From Brevundimonas sp. (GTDB lineage Bacteria > Pseudomonadota > Alphaproteobacteria > Caulobacterales > Caulobacteraceae), in contig NZ_SDZL01000009.1 in NCBI RefSeq assembly GCF_004210735.1, forward strand, positions 1-63,236: DNA of 63,236 bases, in the 5' to 3' direction. Positions 1 through 8,722 of the stretch are shown piece by piece (within the stretch, counting starts at the first letter, position 1; each line of letters begins with the position of its first letter). Made by a program: the position numbers and the translations under genes. The notes under the pieces were generated by a model. That model did no database searches, had not been told where the DNA came from, and worked only from the letters and a program-made list of their open reading frames with translations.

Positions 1-108
1 GGCGTGATCTCGCTGGACGGCAAGGGCGAAACCGCCCCGGCCAAGGCCACCGGCGACGGCGTGCGCGAGCCGCTGAACCGCCGCGCCACCATCGACATCA
101 ACTTCTAA
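1..108 (+). CDS. OmpA-family outer-membrane protein, C-terminal end (partial)
   Basis: An open frame enters from the left edge and stops with TAA at 106-108, leaving 36 codons. The end of the peptide (EPLNRRATIDINF) matches the close of the OmpA C-terminal peptidoglycan-binding domain, where an NRRVEI-like strand ends the fold. The domain normally anchors the outer membrane to peptidoglycan. The N-terminal barrel lies outside the window. A strong hairpin follows 14 nt later. The family is recognised only from this short tail, so confidence is moderate. Confidence 0.6.
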   Translation, partial: GVISLDGKGETAPAKATGDGVREPLNRRATIDINF

Positions 109-122
109 GACCCTGCGGGCCA

Positions 123-146
123 GGGGACCGGATCCGTCCGGTCCCC
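123..146 (+). terminator. Hairpin terminator after the OmpA gene
   Basis: A perfect 10-bp stem (GGGGACCGGA at 123-132 with TCCGGTCCCC at 137-146) encloses a 4-nt loop. There is no T-run after it, so it may act with Rho or simply protect the 3' end of the transcript. Confidence 0.5.
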
Positions 147-186
147 CAACCTGCGGACCATATAGAAGCGTCGATGACCATGCTTG

Positions 187-213
187 CCGCCGGCCTCCAA
201 AAGGGGCCGGCGG
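187..213 (+). other. Second hairpin upstream of the KpsS-like gene
   Basis: A perfect 9-bp stem (CCGCCGGCC at 187-195 with GGCCGGCGG at 205-213) has a 9-nt loop. It ends 19 nt before the first usable start codon of the next gene. It could be a second terminator or a structured leader; no T-run distinguishes them. Confidence 0.35.
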
Positions 214-232
214 TATCGCTTTCAGAGACAGT

Positions 233-1567
233 TTGCGGGCCAGTGCTTGTCACCTGCAGCGTGCCCGCACTAGTAACGGTCTGACTTTAATTTCGCTCGG
301 AAAAGTTGTCGCGTTGCTCGCCGCACCGGAACCCGTCATTCGATCCATAGAGGATCACGCCTCTGCCGCCCCAAAGGGTGGGCTGGGAGGCAGGCGATTC
401 CTTATCGTGACGGCGCCATTCGGCCCCTTCGCCCGTGGCCTGGCAGAGGCGATCACCGCGCAAGGCGGGCACGTATCACGAATATTTCTGAACAGCGGCG
501 ATGCGCTCACATGGCGGCGACGTGGGGGCATTCCCTTTCGGGATAGTCCTGAATTGTGGCCGACGCGATTGGCGCAACTGGCCGCTGATTTTACCGACAT
601 TATCGTGTTCGGAGAGAATGGCCCCTACAATCAGGGTGTTCTTACCCAGGCCGCCACATTGAGCGCCGCGGTGTGGGTTCTGGAGAACGGTTATTTTCGA
701 CCCGACTGGGTGACCGTCGAGCGGAATGGCGTGAACGCCAGCAGCGGCCTGCCGCGTCACCGCGATGCCTATGACACCATCGCCATCGCAGCGCGCGCAC
801 GACCCATCGGCAGCATCTTGCCGCACCACGTGCTGAACATCACTCTTTACCATCTGTTGCAGGGCTTGGGAGCGGCCTTCTATCCCCGCTACGTCAACCC
901 CTATACCCAGTCGCCATGGCTCCAGGCCGTCGGACATATCCGCCGCTACATCTCGCTTCGCTTCCGGCCCCAGCGAGAGTGCGACGCGATCCGTATCGCG
1001 CGCCGGGGATCCTTCTTCATCGCCTGCCTTCAGCGGGAAGGGGACGCGCAGTTGCTGCGTTACTCCTCCTATGCCGATAACACCGCCTTCCTGGCCGAGG
1101 TGCTGACCAGCTTTGCCGAACATGCTCCGTCCGAGGCGCGTCTGGTGATCAAGAACCATCCCCTCGATCCCGGCCTGACGGACCTCGCCAGGATAACCCG
1201 GCTTCTGGCGGTCGAACGTGGAGTGGAAGGGCGAGTGGATTTTATAGACGGTGGAAGTCTGGCGCAGTTGTGCCGGGCGTCCCGCGGGATGATCGTGAAT
1301 AATTCCTCGGCCGCCTTGTCCGCTCTTGGTTTCCATACGCCGGTCAAGGTTCTCGGCTCGGCCTTCTTCGACTTCGGGGGATTGACCGACCAGCAACCTC
1401 TCGACGCCTTCTGGAAGGACCCGCAGGAGCCGGACGCAGACCTGTTTATGCGTTTCCGTAGTCATGTGATCGCCCGCAGCCAGATCAACGGCAACTACCA
1501 CGAACCCCGGGCGCGCCGTTCGACCGCGGCCCGGCTTGCGCATTTCTTCGTACGGGCCGAACGATAG
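233..1567 (+). CDS. KpsS/LipB-like capsule polysaccharide glycosyltransferase
   Basis: The 444-residue frame matches the capsule-synthesis GT-B family that includes KpsS. Family-like stretches include the N-terminal RRFLIVTAPFGPFARGLAEA, an IKNHPLDPG motif in the second half, and the NNSSAALSALGFHTPVKVLG segment that forms the nucleotide-sugar pocket in KpsS relatives. In group 2 capsules KpsS works with KpsC to build the poly-Kdo linker on lipid. There is no ATG or GTG near the expected N-terminus: the only early start is TTG at 233 and the first 50 residues resemble nothing in the family, so the true start is uncertain. It stands alone, 54 kb from the KpsC-like gene at 55.4 kb. Confidence 0.6.
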   Translation: MRASACHLQRARTSNGLTLISLGKVVALLAAPEPVIRSIEDHASAAPKGGLGGRRFLIVTAPFGPFARGLAEAITAQGGHVSRIFLNSGDALTWRRRGGIPFRDSPELWPTRLAQLAADFTDIIVFGENGPYNQGVLTQAATLSAAVWVLENGYFRPDWVTVERNGVNASSGLPRHRDAYDTIAIAARARPIGSILPHHVLNITLYHLLQGLGAAFYPRYVNPYTQSPWLQAVGHIRRYISLRFRPQRECDAIRIARRGSFFIACLQREGDAQLLRYSSYADNTAFLAEVLTSFAEHAPSEARLVIKNHPLDPGLTDLARITRLLAVERGVEGRVDFIDGGSLAQLCRASRGMIVNNSSAALSALGFHTPVKVLGSAFFDFGGLTDQQPLDAFWKDPQEPDADLFMRFRSHVIARSQINGNYHEPRARRSTAARLAHFFVRAER

Positions 1568-1748
1568 CCCGCGCGACCTCAGGTGTGGCGTTCCGGCCAC
1601 CCCTGATCGTCGTCATGCATCTGTCACATTAGTGTCGCCTATGCGTTCAGTTCGCGGCCTAGAGGGGGCCGGACTCGGTCACTCTCGCCTTGAAAAAGTC
1701 CAGCATCCGGCTGCGACGGCGATGTGACCGGCAGGGGATGCATCGTCG

Positions 1749-4700
1749 ATGTTTATGAAGAAGCTCAGCTACGGCGCCTCGGCCGTGGCGATCCTGATGG
1801 CCACCGCCTCGGCGGTCCACGCCCAGGAAACCACTGGCTCGATCCGTGGCCGCGTGACGGACATGAACGGTGTGCCGGCGGCCAACGCCAACATCACCCT
1901 GCGCCACGAGCCCACGGGCACATCGGCGACGACCGTCGCCGATGGCAACGGCTTCTTCAGCGCGCGCGGCCTGCGCGTCGGTGGTCCGTACACCGTTTCG
2001 GCCTCGAGCGCCGCCGGTCAGGGCGCTGCCCAACTGTCGGCTATCGGCGTGGGCGATGCGGTGAACGCGGATGTCGTGGTCTATTCCGACGCCACGACGC
2101 TTGACGAAGTCGTCGTCTCGGGACGTCGGTTCGCCAACGATTTCGGCGCCGGTTCGGCCTCCAACTACGGCGCTGACACCATCCAGTCCTTGCCGTCGAT
2201 CAGCCGCGACCTGAAGGACACGGCTCGCCTCGACCCCTTCGCCACCATTGATCCCTCGAACGAAGACGCCCTGTCGTTCACCGGCGTCAACACCCGCCTG
2301 AACCAGCTGACCGTCGACGGCATTCGCCAGAACGACGAGTTCGGCCTGAACGGCAACGGCTATCCGACCCAGCGCTCCCCGATCTCGCTGGACGCGGTTG
2401 AGGCTGTGAATGTCTCGGCGGCGCCGTTCAGCGTCATCAACAACGGCTTCATCGGCGGTTCGATCAACGCCGTGACCAAGTCCGGCACCAACGCCTTCAG
2501 CGGCTCGGCCTTCATCGAGAAGAGCGATGACAGCATGCTGGGCGACAAATACTGGGGTTACAGCGGGGGCGACGGCGTCCGTCGTTACCGCGACTATCAG
2601 CGCGTCTTTGACGAAACCGTGTGGGGCGTGACCCTGGGCGGCCCGATCATCCGCGACAAACTGTTCTTCTTCGCCTCATACGAGAGCTTCGAATCCGAGT
2701 TCTCGCTGAACAACGGCCCGGCCGACGCCGGCTTCAGTGAGCCGATTCCGCTGATCACCTCGGCCGCTGTGGAGACCTTCCGCGCCGCGACCCAGGCTCG
2801 GTATGACTATGATCCGGGCTCGTATGTGAACCTTGCTCCGCCCGTTCAGGACGAGAAGTATCTCGCCAAGATCGACTGGAACATCACCGACAACCATCGT
2901 CTGGCCGTCACCTTCCAGGAAACCCAGGGTACCTCGTTCAACGGTTCGACCAGCTCGGCCTTCGTCAACGGTGGTTCGACCAGCCCGACGTCGCCCCGCC
3001 AGGCGCTGGAGTCCTCGCAGTATCTGAAGGACGAGCGTCTCACGACCTGGAACGCCCAACTGAACTCGCAGTGGACGGACGCCTTCTCGACCGAGCTGCG
3101 CGTCGGTTACAAGGAAACCGAAACCACGCAGCTGCCGGCTGGCGGCATGAGCGTCGGCCAGGTGACCGTCGGCGTCGCCGATCTGCTGGGCACCGCTCCT
3201 GGGCTGCGTCCGCAAATCCAGTTCGGCGCCGACAACTTCCGCCACGACAACTATCTGTACAGCGAGAACCAGAACGCCGAGCTGATCGCGCGTTATAACC
3301 TGGGTTCGCATGACTTCCTGGCCGGGCTGCGCACCGAGACACGTGAATTCCTGAACGTCTTCGTGCAGCAGTCGCTGGGTCAGTGGACCTTCGACACCTT
3401 CGCCGACTTCCAGGCGGGTCGCGCCTCGCAACTGCTGATCCGCGGCGTGGTCGACCCCGCAGGCGGCGCCGTCCCCGCCACCTTCGGCACGGCCCGTAAC
3501 GCCGCGACCGAGTTCGGTTACGACCTGAACTCGGCGTACCTGGAAGACACCTGGCAGGCGACCGACGATCTGCGCCTGTCGTTCGGCCTGCGCTACGACT
3601 GGTTCGGCATGGACGACCGTCCCGTGCGCAACGCCAACTTCGCCACGCGCAACGGCTTCGACAACACCGCTAATCTGGACGGCCGCGATCTGTTCATGCC
3701 GCGCTTCGGCTTCAACTGGACGCCGGGTGTCTGGACCGTGTCCGGGGGCATCGGTCGCTTCTCGGCGATCGGCACCAACGTTCAGGTCGGCAACCCGTTC
3801 GGCAACGACGGCATGCGCATCGTCAGCGCCGCGTGTAACCCGGCTCTCCTGACCGGCATCACCGACCTGTCGCAAGTGCCGACCGGCGCCTGCACCTTCA
3901 CGCCTGGCAACAGCAGCGTGGTGGCGATGGATCCTGATTTCGAGATCCCGAGCGCCTGGAAGTACAACCTGACTGTCGGCCGGGACTTCAGCCTGCCGGT
4001 GATCGAGGACTTCCGCCTGCAAGCGGACTTCCTGTACAACCAGTTCGAGAACGCGCTCTACTACACTGATCTGCTGTCGGACGAGATCGGTCGCGCGCCT
4101 GACGGCCGCCCGGTGTACGCCCAGCGTCCGGTCCTGTCGGTCAACCCGCTGAACTTCGACCTGCTGCTGTCCAACGTGGACGAAAGCGGCTTCTCCGGCT
4201 CGGTCGCCTTCACGGCCCAGAAGGACTGGAAAGACGGCTTCTTCGAAGGCCTCGATGTCCGCGCGGTGTACACCTACACCGAAGCTGAAGACGCCAACCC
4301 GATGACCAGCTCGCAGCCGGACTCGTCGTATATGCGCTTCGCCTCGGCGGACCATAACAACCCGGTTCTGGCGACCTCGGACTACGAGATCCGTCACCGC
4401 TTCTCGGTCAACGCTCACTGGGCGCGCAAGCTGTTCGGCGACAACGAGACGTCGATCAACGTCTTCGGCCAGCGTCGCTCGGGCCTGCCGTTCTCGTACG
4501 TCTTCCACAACAGCCGGGACACCTCGCGGAACCAGGACAACGACTTCGGCAACGCAGTTCCGCAGTCCTATTCGGGCGCTCTGGGCACCTCGAACCAGCT
4601 GTTCTACGTGCCGCAAGTGGACTCAGCCTCGGGTCTGGTGACCGCCACCAGCGACCCGAACGTGGTCTACTCGGGTAACCTGGGCAACGCCGACGGTCTG

Positions 4701-5129
4701 GCGAACTTCAACGCCTTCCTGCAGAACACCGGTCTGATCAAGTACGCCGGGGCTATTGCGCCGCGTAACGCCTTCCGCACCGGGGCGGTCACCACGTTCG
4801 ACCTGCGCCTGTCGCAGGAGATCTCGGTTCCCTACATGCCGACCGGCAAGGTCAAGCTGTACATGGACATCGAGAACTTCGGTAACATGATCAACTCGCG
4901 TTGGGGTGTCCTGGAGCAGTATCCCTTCTATCGGGGTGTCGGCACCGTGGTGCTGAACTGCCAATCGGCATCGGCGACCAACAAGTGCGGTCAATCGGAT
5001 ACGGTTTATGATTACTCGCAACTGCAGAATGCCGGTGCGGGCGATCTGGCCGGCCAGCCTCGCCGTCCGAACGCTCAGCTGCCGACGTCGACCTGGCAGA
5101 TGAAGGTCGGCGCTCGCTTCGCCTTCTAA
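1749..5129 (+). CDS. TonB-dependent receptor, Oar-like, with carboxypeptidase-regulatory-like N-terminal domain
   Basis: This 1126-residue outer-membrane protein starts with a signal peptide (MKKLSYGASAVAILMATASAVHAQ), then a carboxypeptidase-regulatory-like beta-sandwich (about residues 30-105, GSIRGRVTDMNGVPAANANI), a plug domain and a 22-strand-type barrel ending in the aromatic MKVGARFAF. Oar-type receptors import large or protein-linked substrates using TonB energy; the substrate here cannot be read from sequence. ATG at 1749 has AGGGGA about 10 nt upstream; ATG at 1755 is an equally possible start. It is monocistronic, with a strong terminator 29 nt after the stop. Confidence 0.9.
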   Translation: MFMKKLSYGASAVAILMATASAVHAQETTGSIRGRVTDMNGVPAANANITLRHEPTGTSATTVADGNGFFSARGLRVGGPYTVSASSAAGQGAAQLSAIGVGDAVNADVVVYSDATTLDEVVVSGRRFANDFGAGSASNYGADTIQSLPSISRDLKDTARLDPFATIDPSNEDALSFTGVNTRLNQLTVDGIRQNDEFGLNGNGYPTQRSPISLDAVEAVNVSAAPFSVINNGFIGGSINAVTKSGTNAFSGSAFIEKSDDSMLGDKYWGYSGGDGVRRYRDYQRVFDETVWGVTLGGPIIRDKLFFFASYESFESEFSLNNGPADAGFSEPIPLITSAAVETFRAATQARYDYDPGSYVNLAPPVQDEKYLAKIDWNITDNHRLAVTFQETQGTSFNGSTSSAFVNGGSTSPTSPRQALESSQYLKDERLTTWNAQLNSQWTDAFSTELRVGYKETETTQLPAGGMSVGQVTVGVADLLGTAPGLRPQIQFGADNFRHDNYLYSENQNAELIARYNLGSHDFLAGLRTETREFLNVFVQQSLGQWTFDTFADFQAGRASQLLIRGVVDPAGGAVPATFGTARNAATEFGYDLNSAYLEDTWQATDDLRLSFGLRYDWFGMDDRPVRNANFATRNGFDNTANLDGRDLFMPRFGFNWTPGVWTVSGGIGRFSAIGTNVQVGNPFGNDGMRIVSAACNPALLTGITDLSQVPTGACTFTPGNSSVVAMDPDFEIPSAWKYNLTVGRDFSLPVIEDFRLQADFLYNQFENALYYTDLLSDEIGRAPDGRPVYAQRPVLSVNPLNFDLLLSNVDESGFSGSVAFTAQKDWKDGFFEGLDVRAVYTYTEAEDANPMTSSQPDSSYMRFASADHNNPVLATSDYEIRHRFSVNAHWARKLFGDNETSINVFGQRRSGLPFSYVFHNSRDTSRNQDNDFGNAVPQSYSGALGTSNQLFYVPQVDSASGLVTATSDPNVVYSGNLGNADGLANFNAFLQNTGLIKYAGAIAPRNAFRTGAVTTFDLRLSQEISVPYMPTGKVKLYMDIENFGNMINSRWGVLEQYPFYRGVGTVVLNCQSASATNKCGQSDTVYDYSQLQNAGAGDLAGQPRRPNAQLPTSTWQMKVGARFAF

Positions 5130-5157
5130 GGAAGCGACGTCACCAAAACTGTGAGAG

Positions 5158-5190
5158 GGGCGGTCCGGCGACGGGCCGCCCTTTTTCTTT
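5158..5190 (+). terminator. Rho-independent terminator after the TonB receptor
   Basis: A 9-bp stem (GGGCGGTCC at 5158-5166 with GGGCCGCCC at 5173-5181, one G-T pair) and a 6-nt loop are followed directly by TTTTTCTTT. Confidence 0.85.
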
Positions 5191-5286
5191 GCGCCCCGTC
5201 CGGCCGCAAGCTGTTGAAACGGGGGGCGGCGCCGCCTATCTGGCGCGGTTCGCCCGATATCTGGCGATGACAGGAGACCACAGCGC

Positions 5287-6291
5287 ATGACCGATCGTCC
5301 GATCCCCGCCGAATGGGCGCCGCACCGCGCCATGTGGGTCGGCTGGCCGAGCCATGCCGAGCTGTGGGAAGACAACCTGGAGCCCGCCCAGGCCGAGGTC
5401 GAGGCCCTGGTCCGCGCCCTGGCCGGGCCGGGCCGCGAGCAGGTCCGGCTGATGGTCGGCAATGACGCGGCGCTGGACGAGGCGCGCGCCCGCTTCGCCG
5501 GTGTCGACGGCGTCACGGTCGTGCCCGGCCTGTTCGGCGACATCTGGCTGCGCGACACCGGCCCGATCTTCGGCGAGGGCTCCACCACCGCCCATGCCTT
5601 CACCTTCAACGGCTGGGGCGGAAAATACGACCTGCCGCACGACAATGAGGTCGCGGACCAGATCGGCGCGGCGTCGCGTGTCGCCCTGACCCGCCACGAT
5701 TTCATCCTCGAAGGCGGCGCCCTGGATCATGACGGGTCGGGCACGGTCCTGACCACGCGCCAGTGCCTGCTGAACCCCAACCGCAACCCCGGCTGGACCG
5801 AGGCGACGGCGACCCGGGCGCTGACCGACGCCATCCACGCGCAAAAGGTTCTGTGGCTGGGCGACGGCCTGCTGAACGATCACACCGACGGACACGTCGA
5901 TAACCTGGCCCGCTTCGTCGCGCCGGGCGTCGTCGCCGCCCCGGTCGGCTATGGGCCGAAAGATCCGAACCACGAGGTCTATGACGAAACCGCCCGCGCC
6001 CTGTCGGCCATGACCGATGCGGCGGGCCGTCCGATCCGCGTCCTGCGTATCCCGTCGCCGGGCCTGGTGCTGGACGAGGACGAGCGACCGGTCCCGGCCA
6101 GCCATATGAATTTCCTGATCGCCAACGGCGCCGTCATCGTCCCGACCTATGGCGACCAGACCGCCGCGCGCCTCGCCTGTGAGGCGCTGGAGACCGTCTT
6201 CACCGACCGCCAGGTCATCGCCCTGCCGTCCGTCGCCATCCTGTCGGGCGGCGGCTCGTTCCACTGCATCTCGCAGCAGGAACCGGCGTAG
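5287..6291 (+). CDS. aguA: Agmatine deiminase
   Basis: This 334-residue enzyme of the guanidino-group-modifying superfamily converts agmatine to N-carbamoylputrescine and ammonia. Family hallmarks are the N-terminal PAEWAPHRAMWVGWPS, WLRDTGP, the FNGWGGKYDLPHDNEV stretch, an EGG motif at the active site, NDHTDGHVDN and the C-terminal GGGSFHCISQQ with catalytic Cys327. The start is ATG at 5287 with AGGAGA 11 nt upstream. Its partner aguB follows but is separated by an inverted-repeat element, so the pair may be a split operon. Decarboxylation of arginine to agmatine is not encoded in the window. Confidence 0.95.
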   Translation: MTDRPIPAEWAPHRAMWVGWPSHAELWEDNLEPAQAEVEALVRALAGPGREQVRLMVGNDAALDEARARFAGVDGVTVVPGLFGDIWLRDTGPIFGEGSTTAHAFTFNGWGGKYDLPHDNEVADQIGAASRVALTRHDFILEGGALDHDGSGTVLTTRQCLLNPNRNPGWTEATATRALTDAIHAQKVLWLGDGLLNDHTDGHVDNLARFVAPGVVAAPVGYGPKDPNHEVYDETARALSAMTDAAGRPIRVLRIPSPGLVLDEDERPVPASHMNFLIANGAVIVPTYGDQTAARLACEALETVFTDRQVIALPSVAILSGGGSFHCISQQEPA

Positions 6292-6296
6292 GGTGG

Positions 6297-6327
6297 GGTG
6301 AAAAGTGCTAGTGAGCAAGGAGTGAGC
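6297..6327 (+). repeat. Left terminal inverted repeat of the four-helix element
   Basis: It shares the core AGTGCTAGTGAGCAAG with the right copy at 6699-6729 in inverse orientation. The three mismatches lie at repeat positions 7, 24 and 25. Confidence 0.75.
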
Positions 6328-6696
6328 AACGAACTTCCCCGCAGTCACCGCGACCTGAAAGTTTGGCAGATATCGCTGGACGTGACGGAAACGCTCTATC
6401 GACTGACGGCCGCATGGCCGAAGCACGAGCAGTATGGGCTCGTCAGCCAGGTAAGACGTGCAGCGGTGTCCGTCCCCGCGAACATCGCCGAGGGGGCGGG
6501 GCGTCGCACGCCGGGAGAGTTCATGCACTTCGTCGGGATCGCCCGCGGCTCTCTGGCGGAACTGGAAACCTTGCTGATCGTGGCGCGCAGGCTCGAATAT
6601 GTGGACGAACCCACCTATCGGGCCATCTTCAACGACCTGCTTGAACTGGGCAGGATGGCGACCGGGTTGCTTCGGTCCCTTGAGGAGCGGCGATGA
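6322..6696 (+). CDS. Four-helix-bundle protein, S23 / 23S rRNA intervening-sequence family
   Basis: About 124 residues from GTG at 6322. GTG at 6298 would add eight residues encoded inside the inverted repeat, so the later start is preferred. The family pattern is clear: HRDLKVWQISLDVTETLYRLT, SQVRRAAVSVPANIAEGAGR, FMHFVGIARGSLAELETLL and a C-terminal helix. These proteins are small helical bundles that form pentameric barrels and are thought to bind nucleic acid; the related Avd protein serves diversity-generating retroelements. No reverse transcriptase is near. Its role here is unknown. Confidence 0.85.
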   Translation: MSNELPRSHRDLKVWQISLDVTETLYRLTAAWPKHEQYGLVSQVRRAAVSVPANIAEGAGRRTPGEFMHFVGIARGSLAELETLLIVARRLEYVDEPTYRAIFNDLLELGRMATGLLRSLEERR

Positions 6697-6698
6697 TC

Positions 6699-6729
6699 GC
6701 TCACATCTTGCTCACTAGCACTCTTCACC
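6699..6729 (-). repeat. Right terminal inverted repeat of the four-helix element
   Basis: Reverse complement of the left copy at 6297-6327 with three mismatches. It begins 2 nt after the ORF stop codon and ends beside the AAAGGG that serves as aguB ribosome-binding site. Confidence 0.75.
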
Positions 6730-6742
6730 AAAGGGCCGCCCA

Positions 6743-7612
<870 letters not shown>

Positions 7613-7620
7613 TCGCCAGA

Positions 7621-7748
7621 TCCTCCCCTGCGTAGCGGGGGAGGGGGACCATCCGAAGGATGGTGGAGGGGGCGACTTCAGCGCGGTGGACGGGCTCGCC
7701 CCCACCACCGCCTGCGGCGGTCCCCCTCCCCCATTGTATGGGGGAGGA
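7621..7748. repeat. GC-rich imperfect inverted repeat (REP/BIME-like)
   Basis: Two arms of about 52 bp (7621-7674 and 7697-7748) are imperfect reverse complements. Each contains an internal small palindrome: a CCTCCCC/GGGGGAGG hairpin and an ACCATCCGAAGGATGGT-type hairpin. The block fills the gap between convergent aguB and the beta-helix gene and could end transcription from both sides. Its form suits dispersed intergenic repeats of Caulobacteraceae, but only one copy is visible here. Confidence 0.65.
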
Positions 7749-7753
7749 TGGGC

Positions 7754-8716
7754 TCAGCGCCCCATCTCGTTCGGCGCGACGACATTCCCCGTCGCGCCGT
7801 CGCCGTCGTCGGCGCTGCTGCCGAACGGCCAACCCTTGTCCTGGCCGCAATAGGCGCGTCGCCCCTCGCGGGATCCGACCACCACGGTCTGCGGTCGCCA
7901 GCGCGCCGCGCCGGTGAAGACATTGTCCGTGATCTGATTGTCCGACGGCGTCTGATGCCGGATCACGCCCCGCTCGCCGCAGTTGCGATACAGGAAGACG
8001 CCGCCTTGCCCGTTCAGGACGAACCGGTTGCCGGTGACGGTGTTGCGGGCCGAGCCGTCCACTGCGATCTGCTCGCGCCGTGTCCGCACGGCGAAGGCGT
8101 TGTCCACGATCCGGTTGTCCGCGCTCTCGGCGTCCAGATAGATCGCTGTGGCGTCGCTGCGCCCCGTCAATCGCGAGCCGGTCAGGCTCAGCCGCGTCAC
8201 GCCGGGCCCGGCGTACAGCGGAATGGACCCCACGCCGGTCAGCTCCAGCCCCTCCAGCGTCACATGCGACGGCGCCGCCGCTTGCGTCCGCGCCACATGG
8301 TCAGTTGTCCGGGATGACGCGCGCAGGTCGTCGTAGCTTCCGTCCGCCCCCATGCCCCAGACGCGGATCGACCCGGTGATGCGGCAATCGCGCAGGACCA
8401 CGTCGGTCGGCCGGCTCCAGTGTTCGGCCGTCACGCGGCGGGACCAGATGGCGATGGTCGGGGTGCGGGTGGTGGGGACCGGTCCCGCGACCGTCACCGC
8501 GCCACCCCGGCAATCCAGACCCGCGCCCGACGCCTCGGCGCCCTCGATCAGGATACGGCGACGCACGGTCTGGCCCGGCTCCAGCACCGCGCGGCACAGC
8601 AAGCGATAGGGTTCGGTCGACGGTGTGGTCAGCTCGGCCAGTTCCGCCGCCGCACACGGACGCGCCGCCGGCAGGCTCCAGTCCGGGGCGATCAGGGCGA
8701 ACAGCAGCGCCAGCAT
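7754..8716 (-). CDS. Secreted right-handed parallel beta-helix protein
   Basis: The 320-residue protein has an N-terminal signal-like segment (MLALLFALIAPDWSLPAARPCAAA) and repeated short strand motifs such as DVVLRDCRITGSIRVWG, VTLEGLELTGVGSIPLY, TRLSLTGSRLTGRS, NRIVDNAFAV and NTVTGNRFVLNG. These match the rungs of a pectate-lyase-type beta helix. Such proteins bind or cleave polysaccharides outside the cytoplasm; no catalytic residues can be assigned. It is the last gene of a three-gene minus-strand operon (lipoprotein, PAP2 phosphatase, beta-helix), 6 nt after the phosphatase gene. Confidence 0.75.
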   Translation of the reverse strand: MLALLFALIAPDWSLPAARPCAAAELAELTTPSTEPYRLLCRAVLEPGQTVRRRILIEGAEASGAGLDCRGGAVTVAGPVPTTRTPTIAIWSRRVTAEHWSRPTDVVLRDCRITGSIRVWGMGADGSYDDLRASSRTTDHVARTQAAAPSHVTLEGLELTGVGSIPLYAGPGVTRLSLTGSRLTGRSDATAIYLDAESADNRIVDNAFAVRTRREQIAVDGSARNTVTGNRFVLNGQGGVFLYRNCGERGVIRHQTPSDNQITDNVFTGAARWRPQTVVVGSREGRRAYCGQDKGWPFGSSADDGDGATGNVVAPNEMGR

Positions 8717-8722
8717 GACGGC

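Larger units (their letters stand above)
6297..6729 (+). mobile_element. 433-bp inverted-repeat-bounded element carrying a four-helix-bundle ORF
   Basis: The segment between the aguA stop and the aguB ribosome-binding site is bounded by 31-bp imperfect inverted repeats (6297-6327 and 6699-6729, 28 of 31 matching) and contains one ORF of the S23 / rRNA-intervening-sequence family. Relatives of this ORF sit inside intervening sequences of 23S rRNA genes in Leptospira and Coxiella, where base-paired ends are excised by RNase III. This copy is intergenic. No clear target-site duplication and no transposase are visible. Mobility is inferred from the clean bounded structure inside a likely operon. 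Transcribed, its ends would pair into a long stem. Confidence 0.55.

Noticed and set aside
476..1600. 374-residue open frame on the minus strand
   Set aside because: Antisense to the KpsS-like gene; low-complexity Gly/Arg-rich product with no domain, a shadow of high GC.
2676..4616. 646-residue open frame on the minus strand
   Set aside because: Lies within the TonB receptor gene; the Val/Arg-rich product has no fold-like pattern.
6298..6696. Four-helix element as part of a diversity-generating retroelement (Avd-like)
   Set aside because: No reverse transcriptase, template repeat or variable target gene is nearby.
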